Shown here piece by piece: positions 35,746 to 42,539 of a stretch of DNA of 58,200 nt. How positions within the stretch are numbered: position 1 is the first letter of the stretch; each line of letters begins with the position of its first letter. The stretch comes from Pseudomonadota bacterium (GTDB lineage Bacteria; Pseudomonadota; Gammaproteobacteria; Steroidobacterales; Steroidobacteraceae). The notes beneath the pieces were generated by a model. That model saw only the letters and a program-made list of their open reading frames with translations. It was not told where the DNA came from and did not search any database. The stretch lies in NCBI GenBank assembly GCA_021792555.1, contig JAJYUL010000019.1, forward strand, positions 1-58,200, given 5' to 3'. The translations under genes were made by a program, and so were the position numbers.

Positions 35746-36276
35746 ATGAGCGCCCTCATCTACATCATCGAGACGCTGCTTTCGCTGGCACTGTTCGTGG
35801 TGCTGGCGCGGCTGCTGCTGCAGCTGGCGCGCGCGGACTTCCGCAATCCGCTCTGCCAGGCGATCGTGCGCCTGACCAATCCGCTGATTCGCCCGCTGCG
35901 GCGCATACTGCCGCCGGTCGGCAAGGTGGACACCGCCTCGGTGGTGGCCGTGATCCTGGTCGCCGCGATCGAAGTGGCGGTCGTGTTCGCACTCGAGGGC
36001 ATCGGCTGGGCGGGGCCCTGGGTGTGGCTGCATGCGGTCGCGCTCGAGATCGTCCGCACCCTGCTGTGGACCTATTTCTACGCCATCATCCTCTACGTGC
36101 TGCTCAGCCTGGTGGCCCCGGGCGGCTACTCGCCTCTGCAGTCGATACTCGCTGCGCTGTGCGAACCGGTGCTGCGGCCTTTCCGGCGTCTGATCCCGGC
36201 GATCGCGGGCATCGATCTGTCGCCGCTCTGGGCTTGCATCCTCATCCAGGCGCTGCTGATCCTGCTGCACGCGTGA
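35746..36276 (+). CDS. yggT: YggT family membrane protein
   Basis: A 176-residue integral membrane protein with two repeats of the YGGT unit: helices around 3-25, 62-83, 100-123 and 155-175, with FRNPLCQAIVRLTNPLIRPL and LCEPVLRPFRRLIPAIAGID as the repeated amphipathic loops. The family is linked to osmotic or cation stress in E. coli but its biochemistry is unknown. It sits 21 bp after proC in the conserved cluster. Confidence 0.9.
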   Translation: MSALIYIIETLLSLALFVVLARLLLQLARADFRNPLCQAIVRLTNPLIRPLRRILPPVGKVDTASVVAVILVAAIEVAVVFALEGIGWAGPWVWLHAVALEIVRTLLWTYFYAIILYVLLSLVAPGGYSPLQSILAALCEPVLRPFRRLIPAIAGIDLSPLWACILIQALLILLHA

Positions 36277-36330
36277 GGCGCGGCCGCTGCATCCGGTGCG
36301 TGGGTGCGCTCCGCGAAGCTGAACCGTGCC

Positions 36331-36651
36331 ATGCACGACACATCAACCAATAGCGCCAAGAGCCGGAACTGGTTGGAAATTCGCGGGGACGATTGTCTGC
36401 TGCGCATACGTATTCAGCCGCGCTCGTCGCGTGAGTGCATTGACGGCGTACGCGACGGGAGGCTGCTCGTAAGAGTGAGTGCACCTCCGATAGACGGCGC
36501 AGCCAACGAGCGGCTCATACGCCTCCTATCACATGCACTTGGCGTGCCGAAATCGGACGTTTCTCTGCTTCGCGGCGCAAAAAATCGCGACAAGGACGTC
36601 TGGGTGCGCGGCGCGGCCTCTTCCGCCGCGCAACTGCTCGGTAAAATCTGA
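36331..36651 (+). CDS. yggU: DUF167/YggU family protein
   Basis: A 106-residue small protein with IRIQPRSSRECIDGVRDGRL, VSAPPIDGAANERLIRLLSH and the C-terminal SLLRGAKNRDKDVWVRG, the family core. Function unknown. The ATG 36331 is preferred; an in-frame GTG at 36304 would add nine residues, and neither has a clear ribosome site. Codon use is less GC-biased than in neighbouring genes (ATA, CGT, TCA are frequent), though its position in the conserved cluster argues against recent transfer. Confidence 0.88.
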   Translation: MHDTSTNSAKSRNWLEIRGDDCLLRIRIQPRSSRECIDGVRDGRLLVRVSAPPIDGAANERLIRLLSHALGVPKSDVSLLRGAKNRDKDVWVRGAASSAAQLLGKI

Positions 36652-36724
36652 CCCGCGGGTCCGCGGGCGACGCAAAACCCTTTTAAAAAAGCCGTTTCAG
36701 CATTCGCGCGAGCAAAAAAAACAG

Positions 36725-36752
36725 TTGCGCAGATGCGCCCATGTGCTATTTT
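36725..36752 (+). promoter_or_regulatory. Probable promoter of the HU-like gene
   Basis: TTGCGC (36725-36730), 16-bp spacer, TATTTT (36747-36752), within an AT-rich stretch unlike the surroundings, giving a leader of about 65 nt with GAGGAG before the ATG. Confidence 0.45.
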
Positions 36753-36822
36753 CCGCGGCGATTCGTACTTTGCGCGGCTGCACAACAGCGCGCACATTCA
36801 TTTATTCGAGGAGTGGCGCAAT

Positions 36823-37137
36823 ATGGCGAAAAAGGGTAGCGCTCCGACCAAGTCGGAAGTCCTGACTCAAATTTCCAAAGACACGGGGCTCTCGCGCAAG
36901 CAGGTCGGCAGTGTGTTCGATTCGCTGAACGGCGTGATCAAGAAGAGCCTGCGCAGCAATGGCCTGTTCACCATGCCTGGGCTGCTGAAAATGAAGGTCG
37001 TGAAGAAGCCGGCCACGAAGGCACGTGAGGGCGTCAACCCGTTCACGGGCGAGAAGATGATGTTCAAGGCAAAGCCGGCCAGCAAGAAGGTCCGGGTGAT
37101 GCCGCTGAAGAACCTCAAGGCGATGGTCAATTCCTGA
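36823..37137 (+). CDS. HU-family DNA-binding protein
   Basis: A basic 104-residue nucleoid protein. TKSEVLTQISKDTGLSRKQV is the HU dimerisation helix, and VKKPATKAREGVNPFTGEKM is the DNA-binding arm with the NPFTG motif in place of RNP-TG. The N-terminal MAKKGSAPTK adds lysines. It corresponds to a divergent HU-like family seen in xanthomonad-type bacteria rather than HupA/B or IHF. GAGGAG 9 nt upstream supports ATG 36823, and an intrinsic hairpin follows. Confidence 0.88.
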   Translation: MAKKGSAPTKSEVLTQISKDTGLSRKQVGSVFDSLNGVIKKSLRSNGLFTMPGLLKMKVVKKPATKAREGVNPFTGEKMMFKAKPASKKVRVMPLKNLKAMVNS

Positions 37138-37160
37138 TCGCGTTCGAGATGTAAGGTTCG

Positions 37161-37185
37161 ACGGGGTTCGCGGAGCGAACCCCGT
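37161..37185 (+). terminator. Hairpin terminator after the HU-like gene
   Basis: An 11-bp perfect stem, ACGGGGTTCGC (37161-37171) and GCGAACCCCGT (37175-37185), with a 3-nt loop, followed by TCATTTCG. The U-tract is short but position and stem strength fit. Confidence 0.7.
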
Positions 37186-37218
37186 TCATTTCGCGGCGCT
37201 TGGCGCGCCCGGCGCCGC

Positions 37219-37875
37219 TCAGAGGTCGCGATTCATGAACTGCACGACCGCCTCGCGCAACTCGTGCAGCCGCCCATGGAAGAAGTGCCCCGCCCCTGCA
37301 AAGGTGCGCAGCACGGGCGGATTCGCCTGACGCACCGCCCATTGCAGCACATCGGCCGGCTCGATCACTTCGTCGGCATCGCCCTGGGCCAGCATCCAGG
37401 GGCAGCGCGGCGAGGGCACCCCATCCATCGACACCCGCGTGACGCCCGGCGCCACCAGCACCAGCCGCGCCGGTGAGACGCGCGCGGCGGCCCGCACGGC
37501 GACCGCCCCGCCGAAGGAAAAGCCCGCGAGCCACAGCACCGCGGCAGGCCAGCGCGCCCGGCCGTAGGCGATTGCCGCGAGCGCATCCTCGGTCTCGCCA
37601 CGGCCCGCGTCATAGGCTCCGGCGCTCGACCCAACTCCACGGAAATTGAAGCGCACCACCGGGGCGCCGCATTCCTCGAAGGCGCGCGCCAGCGTGTACA
37701 CCACCTTGTTGTCGAGGGTCCCGCCATAGAGCGGGTGCGGATGGCAGACGACGCCGAAGGCGGCGGGCGCGGCAGATCCGCTCGCGCCGCTGTCCGCCAC
37801 CGGCGTCTCGACCAGAGCCTCCAGATCACCGGCCGGCCCCGGGATGACCAATCGTTCGGCGCGGGGCAGCTTCAC
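37219..37875 (-). CDS. Alpha/beta hydrolase (COG2945-type)
   Basis: A 218-residue hydrolase of unknown substrate. The nucleophile elbow is GFSFGG with S120; [20 protein letters not shown] is the family signature near the oxyanion hole, the acid is in GDADEVI and the histidine in GAGHFFHG. The complete triad suggests an active esterase or peptidase-like enzyme. The start overlaps the htpG stop by 4 bp, so it is co-expressed with the chaperone. Confidence 0.87.
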   Translation of the reverse strand: MKLPRAERLVIPGPAGDLEALVETPVADSGASGSAAPAAFGVVCHPHPLYGGTLDNKVVYTLARAFEECGAPVVRFNFRGVGSSAGAYDAGRGETEDALAAIAYGRARWPAAVLWLAGFSFGGAVAVRAAARVSPARLVLVAPGVTRVSMDGVPSPRCPWMLAQGDADEVIEPADVLQWAVRQANPPVLRTFAGAGHFFHGRLHELREAVVQFMNRDL

Positions 37876-39788
37876 GCGGCGTGGCCTGCCGCGAGCTCGA
37901 CCAGCAGCCGGTTCAGCCGCTGGACGAAATCGGCGGGATTGCCGAGTTCGCCGCCCTCGGCGAGCTCCGCCTGCTCGTAGAGCAGCAGCGCGAGCGCTTC
38001 GAACCGTCCGGCATCGGCGAGGCCGTCGAGGTATTTCACCAGCGGATGCGCCGTATTGAGCTCGAGCGCCGGCTTGGATTGCGGCACGTTCTGTCCTGCG
38101 GCGGCGAGGATCTTGCGCATGCCGGCGCCCAGATCGTGCTCGTCGCGCACCAGACAGGCCGGAGAGTCCTTCAGGCGGGTGCTCGGACGCACTTCCAGGA
38201 CGCGCTCACCGAGGGCGTCCTTCACGCGCTTCAGCAGCCCTTTGCTTTCCTTCAGCGCCGCATCGCGCTCGCGCCGGTCCGCCTCGCTCTCCAGGCCGCC
38301 GAGCTCGAGCTCCCCGCGGGCCGCGTCCTTGAAGCGTTTGCCCTCGAAATCCTCCAGTTGCCCCATCATCCACTCGTCGATGCGGTCCCCGAGCAGCAGC
38401 ACCTCCACGCCCCGCTCGGCCAGACGCTCGATGTAGGGGCTGCGGCGCGCCGCGGCGACGCTTTCTGCCGCGATGTAATAGATCCGCTCCTGGCCCGGCT
38501 TCATCCGCGTCACGTACTGCGCGAGGCTCACCGCGGGCTCCTCGCCCGCCTCGTGCGTGCTCGCAAAGCGCAGCAGTGGCAGCAGCGCGGCGCGATTGGC
38601 CGTGTCCTGACCGACACCCTCCTTGAGCACCAGGCCGAATTCCTTCCAGAACGCGGTGTATTTCTCCGGCTCGTCCTGCGCCAGCTTGGCGAGCATGTCG
38701 AGCACGCGCTTGGTGAGGCTGCCGCGGATCGCCTCGACCTCCGGCTCGCGCTGCAGCAGCTCGCGCGAGACGTTCAGCGGCAGATCGCTCGAGTCGACCA
38801 CGCCCTTGACGAAGCGCAGATACAGCGGCAGGAACTGCTGGGCGTCGTCCATGATGAACACGCGCTTGACGTACAGCTTCAGCCCATGCGCAGCCTCGCG
38901 CTGCCACAGGTCGAACGGCGCGCGGCCCGGGATGTAGAGCAGGCTGGTGTACTCGCGCTTACCCTCGACCCGATTGTGGCTCCAGGCGAGCGGGTCGGTG
39001 AAATCGTGCGCCAGGTGCTGATAGAACTGGCGGTACTCCTCCTCGGTAATCTCGCTGCGCGGCCGAACCCACAGCGCGGTGGCCTGGTTGACCGTCTCGT
39101 ACTCGAGGGAGGCCTCACCTTCCTTGCGCATGCGCACAGGAAAGGCGATGTGGTCCGAATACCGGCGGATGAGCGTTCGCAGCCGGAAGGGGTCAGCGAA
39201 CTCCTTCGCCTCGGGCTTCAGATACAGCTTGACCGCCGTGCCGCGTGCCTCGCGCGTCACCGTCTCGACGGTGAACTCTCCGTCGGCGCGCGACTCCCAG
39301 CGCACGGCAGCCGCGGCCGGCTGCCCCGCCCGGCGCGAGAGGACTTCGACCCGGTCGGCGACGATGAATGCCGAGTAGAAGCCCACGCCGAACTGGCCGA
39401 TCAGCTGGGCGTCCTTCTGGCGCTCTCCCGAGAGCGAGCGGAAGAATTCGGCGGTCCCCGAACGCGCAATGGTGCCGAGATTGGCGATGGCCTCCTCGCG
39501 CGTCATGCCGATGCCGTTGTCGATGATCGTGACCGTGCCCGCCTCGGGGTCCGCCTCGACGCGGATACCGAGCTCCGGGTCGCTCTCGAGCAGCTCCGGC
39601 GCGCCGATCACGGCGAAGCGCAGCCGGTCATTGGCGTCCGAGGCGTTCGAGATCAGCTCGCGCAGGAAGATCTCCCTGTGGCTGTACAGGGAGTGGATCA
39701 TGAGCTTCAGCAGCTCGCGCACCTCCGCCTGAAAGCCGTGCGTCTGGCGGTCGGAAGTTGTGCTCGATGGGGTCTCTGGGCTCGTCAC
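37872..39788 (-). CDS. htpG: Chaperone HtpG (Hsp90)
   Basis: ATP-dependent cytosolic chaperone. The 638 residues have the GHKL ATP site ([43 protein letters not shown]), the middle domain and the dimerising C-terminus ([13 protein letters not shown]). The GTG at 39788 is selected since AGGAG lies 6 nt upstream and the ATGs further up fall inside the promoter. Followed by the overlapping hydrolase gene. Confidence 0.96.
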   Translation of the reverse strand: MTSPETPSSTTSDRQTHGFQAEVRELLKLMIHSLYSHREIFLRELISNASDANDRLRFAVIGAPELLESDPELGIRVEADPEAGTVTIIDNGIGMTREEAIANLGTIARSGTAEFFRSLSGERQKDAQLIGQFGVGFYSAFIVADRVEVLSRRAGQPAAAAVRWESRADGEFTVETVTREARGTAVKLYLKPEAKEFADPFRLRTLIRRYSDHIAFPVRMRKEGEASLEYETVNQATALWVRPRSEITEEEYRQFYQHLAHDFTDPLAWSHNRVEGKREYTSLLYIPGRAPFDLWQREAAHGLKLYVKRVFIMDDAQQFLPLYLRFVKGVVDSSDLPLNVSRELLQREPEVEAIRGSLTKRVLDMLAKLAQDEPEKYTAFWKEFGLVLKEGVGQDTANRAALLPLLRFASTHEAGEEPAVSLAQYVTRMKPGQERIYYIAAESVAAARRSPYIERLAERGVEVLLLGDRIDEWMMGQLEDFEGKRFKDAARGELELGGLESEADRRERDAALKESKGLLKRVKDALGERVLEVRPSTRLKDSPACLVRDEHDLGAGMRKILAAAGQNVPQSKPALELNTAHPLVKYLDGLADAGRFEALALLLYEQAELAEGGELGNPADFVQRLNRLLVELAAGHAA

Positions 39789-39818
39789 GGTCCACTCCTG
39801 ATTCTCTTCGGAGCGGAA

Positions 39819-39848
39819 CATTTTGGGCACGGCGGGCTGATTTTCAAT
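39819..39848 (-). promoter_or_regulatory. Sigma-32-like heat-shock promoter of htpG
   Basis: On the minus strand ATTGAAAA (39848-39841), 12-bp spacer, GCCCAAAATG (39828-39819), resembling the sigma-32 consensus CTTGAAA and CCCCATNT. Transcription would begin about 25 nt before the GTG start with AGGAG included. HtpG is a known heat-shock protein, so the fit is functional as well as positional. Confidence 0.6.
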
Positions 39849-39948
39849 GCATCCGGGGCCGGACCGTGCCGACCGGGCGCATGGGGGGCTCCCCCGGCGG
39901 GAGCGCGCGGCGTTCAGATCCGCGATTTGGAGGGGGCGATCGGGCGGA

Positions 39949-40101
39949 TCAGGCCGGCAGGCGCAGCCACTGGCCGATCAGGCTGCCCCAGGCAGGCGGG
40001 GGCGGGAAGGCGATCACCTCCTCGAGCGCCGCGCGGGCGATATGGCCGAGCGCGGCCACCATATCATCGAGCTCGTCCCACCAGAGCATGACGCATTCCA
40101 T
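39949..40101 (-). CDS. Small protein, 50 residues, unknown function
   Basis: [20 protein letters not shown] begins a 50-residue frame with a helical, Trp- and acid-rich N-terminal half and a Pro-rich middle (AFPPPPAWG). A GGGAG ribosome site lies 8 nt upstream of ATG 40101. It follows the 86-residue ORF by 16 bp. The amphipathic helix could bind a membrane or a partner. I do not recognise a family. Confidence 0.55.
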   Translation of the reverse strand: MECVMLWWDELDDMVAALGHIARAALEEVIAFPPPPAWGSLIGQWLRLPA

Positions 40102-40117
40102 CAGGGTTCTCCCGTGC

Positions 40118-40378
40118 TCAATGATTCGGCGGAGTCGACGGGCCGCCGAGCGGCGCTTCTTCTGCGGCCGGCTCCTCGCTCCACGTATTGCGCATGCGCT
40201 CGGCCCAGCTCTTGTAGTTCGACCAGGTATTGAGATTGCGGGTGATTGCATCGTGCCGGGCGCGAACGTTCTGCATGCGTTCGACCCAGCTCGGGAACGA
40301 TGCGCTCGCCGCACCGTTGCCGTCGGCCTCCTCTCGAGCGCCGGACGGAACGCCGCGCTCCCTGAACGATGAACTCAT
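40118..40378 (-). CDS. Small protein, 86 residues, with repeated SWxERMxN motif
   Basis: ATG 40378 with GAGG 7 nt upstream begins MSSSFRERGVPSGAREEADG. Two copies of a Trp motif, SWVERMQN and SWAERMRN, lie in the helical middle about 29 residues apart, followed by an acidic and Pro/Gly-rich tail. It is probably co-transcribed with the 50-residue gene 16 bp downstream. No family recognised; cytoplasmic by lack of signal peptide or membrane segment. Confidence 0.5.
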   Translation of the reverse strand: MSSSFRERGVPSGAREEADGNGAASASFPSWVERMQNVRARHDAITRNLNTWSNYKSWAERMRNTWSEEPAAEEAPLGGPSTPPNH

Positions 40379-40487
40379 GGACGCACCTCGGACAACGGGA
40401 GTCCAGGGTACGTTCCGCACGCTCCGTGCGCAGGTACTGGTTCACAGGCGTCCTCGCTCGCCGACGGTGGAAAACCGAAATGCCCGG

Positions 40488-40517
40488 CTTATGAAACATT
40501 CAAATTCATTATGTCAC
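40488..40517 (-). promoter_or_regulatory. Possible promoter of the small-protein pair
   Basis: GTGACA (40517-40512), 18-bp spacer, CATAAG (40493-40488) on the minus strand, inside an AT-rich intergenic stretch between ppnN and the small ORFs. Confidence 0.35.
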
Positions 40518-40554
40518 ATTGATGCGGCCTCATCCGCCGCAGGCGAGCCCGCCG

Positions 40555-41940
40555 CTAGGCGACCAGCCGATACACAGGACGGTAGATGCTGCCCGGCAGC
40601 TTCATGCGGCCCTGCTCGACGAACGCGGCGAGCAGCTCATCGAGCAGGCGCATGATCTCCCGGTCGCCGGCGAGCTCGTACGGGCCGAGCCGCTCGATCG
40701 CGTGGATGCCGTGCTCCTTGACGTTGCCGGTGACGATGCCGGAGAAGGCGCGGCGCAGATTGGCGGCCAGCTCGTGCACGGGCTGCTCGCGGCCGAGCGC
40801 GAGCGCGCGCATCGACTCATGCGTGACCTCGAACGGATGCTGAAACTCCGGCCGGATCGACAGCAGCCAGTTGAAGTTGTACGAGTCCTTGCGCTGGTGG
40901 CGGAATTCACGCACCGCCTCGATGCCGCGCACCATGTGCCGGCCGACTTCGGCCGGATCGTCGATCACGATGGTCAGGCGCGCGAGCGCCGCTTCCCCGA
41001 GCGTGCCGCCAATGAAGCGGCGGATATGCTCGAAATACCCGGCGCTCGTGCGCGGCCCGGTAAGGACCACCGGGAAGGGCTGCTCGCGGTTGGCCGGATC
41101 GAGAAGAATGCCGAGCAGATAGAGGATCTCCTCCAGCGTGCCCGCCCCGCCCGGCAGCACCACGATACCGTGCGCGAAGCGCACGAATGCCTCGAGGCGC
41201 TTCTCGATGTCCGGCATGATGACCAGGTGATTGACGATCGGATTGGGCGGCTCGGCGGCGATGATTCCGGGCTCGGTGATGCCGATGTAGCGGCCATGCT
41301 CGATGCGCTGCTTGGCGTGCCCGATGGTTGCGCCCTTCATCGGCCCTTTCATCGCCCCGGGGCCGCAGCCGGTGCACACGTCGAGGCCGCGCAGACCGAG
41401 CTCGTAGCCGACGCGCTTGGAGTACTTGTACTCCTCGTTGCCGATCGAGTGCCCGCCCCAGCAGACCACGAGATTGGGGCGCGCCTTGCACTCGAGCATC
41501 TGGGCGTTGCGCAGGATGTGAAACACCGCGTTCGTGATGGAGGCCGAATCGCTCAGCTCGAACCGGCCGGGCGCCAGGATCTCATTCGAGGTGAACACCA
41601 CATCGCGCAGCACGGCGAACAGATGCTCCTTGATGCCGCGGATCATCTGGCCATCGACGAAGGCGGCCCCCGGGGCGTGGTGCATCTCCAGGCGGATTCC
41701 CCAGGGCTGGCGCATGATGCGGATGTCGAAGTCGCGGTAGCGGTCGAAGATCTCCTTGGCGTTGTCGGTATCGGCACCGCTGTTGAGCACCGCCAGCGCG
41801 CACTTGCGGAACAGCGGGTACAGACCGCCCTGCCCGGAGTCGAGCAGCTTGGCGATTTCCGCCTGGGAGAGGTTCTCGAGACTTCCGCGAGGGTGAACGC
41901 GCGCTGCGATGAATTCGGGCTCGAGGTCGTTGTTTTCCAT
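40555..41940 (-). CDS. ppnN: Pyrimidine/purine nucleotide 5'-monophosphate nucleosidase PpnN
   Basis: Cleaves nucleoside monophosphates to base and ribose 5-phosphate; E. coli PpnN is a ppGpp-binding enzyme. The 461 residues match the full-length enzyme: N-terminal domain (SQAEIAKLLDSGQGGLYPLF), central LOG/Rossmann domain (VCWGGHSIGNEEY, TGCGPGAMKGPMKGA, VLPGGAGTLEEILYLLGILL) and C-terminal domain ending KLPGSIYRPVYRLVA. It follows the L,D-transpeptidase by 16 bp. Confidence 0.94.
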   Translation of the reverse strand: MENNDLEPEFIAARVHPRGSLENLSQAEIAKLLDSGQGGLYPLFRKCALAVLNSGADTDNAKEIFDRYRDFDIRIMRQPWGIRLEMHHAPGAAFVDGQMIRGIKEHLFAVLRDVVFTSNEILAPGRFELSDSASITNAVFHILRNAQMLECKARPNLVVCWGGHSIGNEEYKYSKRVGYELGLRGLDVCTGCGPGAMKGPMKGATIGHAKQRIEHGRYIGITEPGIIAAEPPNPIVNHLVIMPDIEKRLEAFVRFAHGIVVLPGGAGTLEEILYLLGILLDPANREQPFPVVLTGPRTSAGYFEHIRRFIGGTLGEAALARLTIVIDDPAEVGRHMVRGIEAVREFRHQRKDSYNFNWLLSIRPEFQHPFEVTHESMRALALGREQPVHELAANLRRAFSGIVTGNVKEHGIHAIERLGPYELAGDREIMRLLDELLAAFVEQGRMKLPGSIYRPVYRLVA

Positions 41941-41956
41941 CAGGAACCGGACGGGG

Positions 41957-42499
41957 TCAAGGCTGGATGTCGATGCGCATGCCGTCGCGGGTCATCATCC
42001 AGATCTGCATCATGTCGGCGTCGGACACGGCGATACAGCCGTCGGTCCAGTCGCTGTGCAGATAGTACGACAGCGGGCTGTTCAATCGGTTCGGCAGGCC
42101 GTGGATCATGATTTCCCCGCCTGGCTGCCAGTGGTGCGCGCGGGCGCGCGCGAGATCGGCCCGGTTGGGATAGGAAATCTGGATCGACAGGAAGAATTCA
42201 CTGCGCGGATCGCGCCGTATCAGCCGATACCAGCCCACGGGGGTGCGATAGTCGCCGGAGCGCTCTTTCGGCCCGTTCGGCATCAGACCCAGGTGGATCC
42301 TGAACGCGCGCACCACCTTGTCGCCGTTCATCAGATACAGCCGCCGCGCGGACTTCTTCACCAGGACGTATTGCACGTGCGGCAGGCGCGGGTCCGCGAG
42401 CAGCGGGACGCGGCCGACCCGAGGCGCGGGCGCGGCGTATGCTAGCGCGGCGACGGACGCGAGCGCCGCGGCTGTCAGGATGATTTTCGGCAGACGCAT
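41957..42499 (-). CDS. L,D-transpeptidase (YkuD domain)
   Basis: A 180-residue exported enzyme: signal peptide MRLPKIILTAAALASVAALA (cleavage about AYA-APA), then a YkuD domain with HGLPNRLNS and the active-site segment DWTDGCIAVSDADM, where TDGC stands for the usual SHGC and the Cys nucleophile is kept. It would make 3-3 peptidoglycan cross-links or attach lipoprotein. The start has no Shine-Dalgarno but a perfect TATAAT lies 6 nt upstream. Confidence 0.88.
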   Translation of the reverse strand: MRLPKIILTAAALASVAALAYAAPAPRVGRVPLLADPRLPHVQYVLVKKSARRLYLMNGDKVVRAFRIHLGLMPNGPKERSGDYRTPVGWYRLIRRDPRSEFFLSIQISYPNRADLARARAHHWQPGGEIMIHGLPNRLNSPLSYYLHSDWTDGCIAVSDADMMQIWMMTRDGMRIDIQP

Positions 42500-42505
42500 G
42501 CGTGC

Positions 42506-42511
42506 ATTATA
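42506..42511 (-). promoter_or_regulatory. Consensus -10 box six bases before the L,D-transpeptidase ATG
   Basis: TATAAT on the minus strand, then GCACGC and ATG. No good -35 is visible at 16-18 bp. If used, the transcript would begin at the ATG. Confidence 0.5.
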
Positions 42512-42539
42512 GACATCGCTCGAGCCGCGCGGCGCCCGG

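Noticed and set aside
36331-36651. Lower-GC codon use of yggU as a sign of horizontal transfer
   Set aside because: The gene sits in its conserved place after yggT, so relaxed codon use in a weakly expressed gene is the simpler reading.
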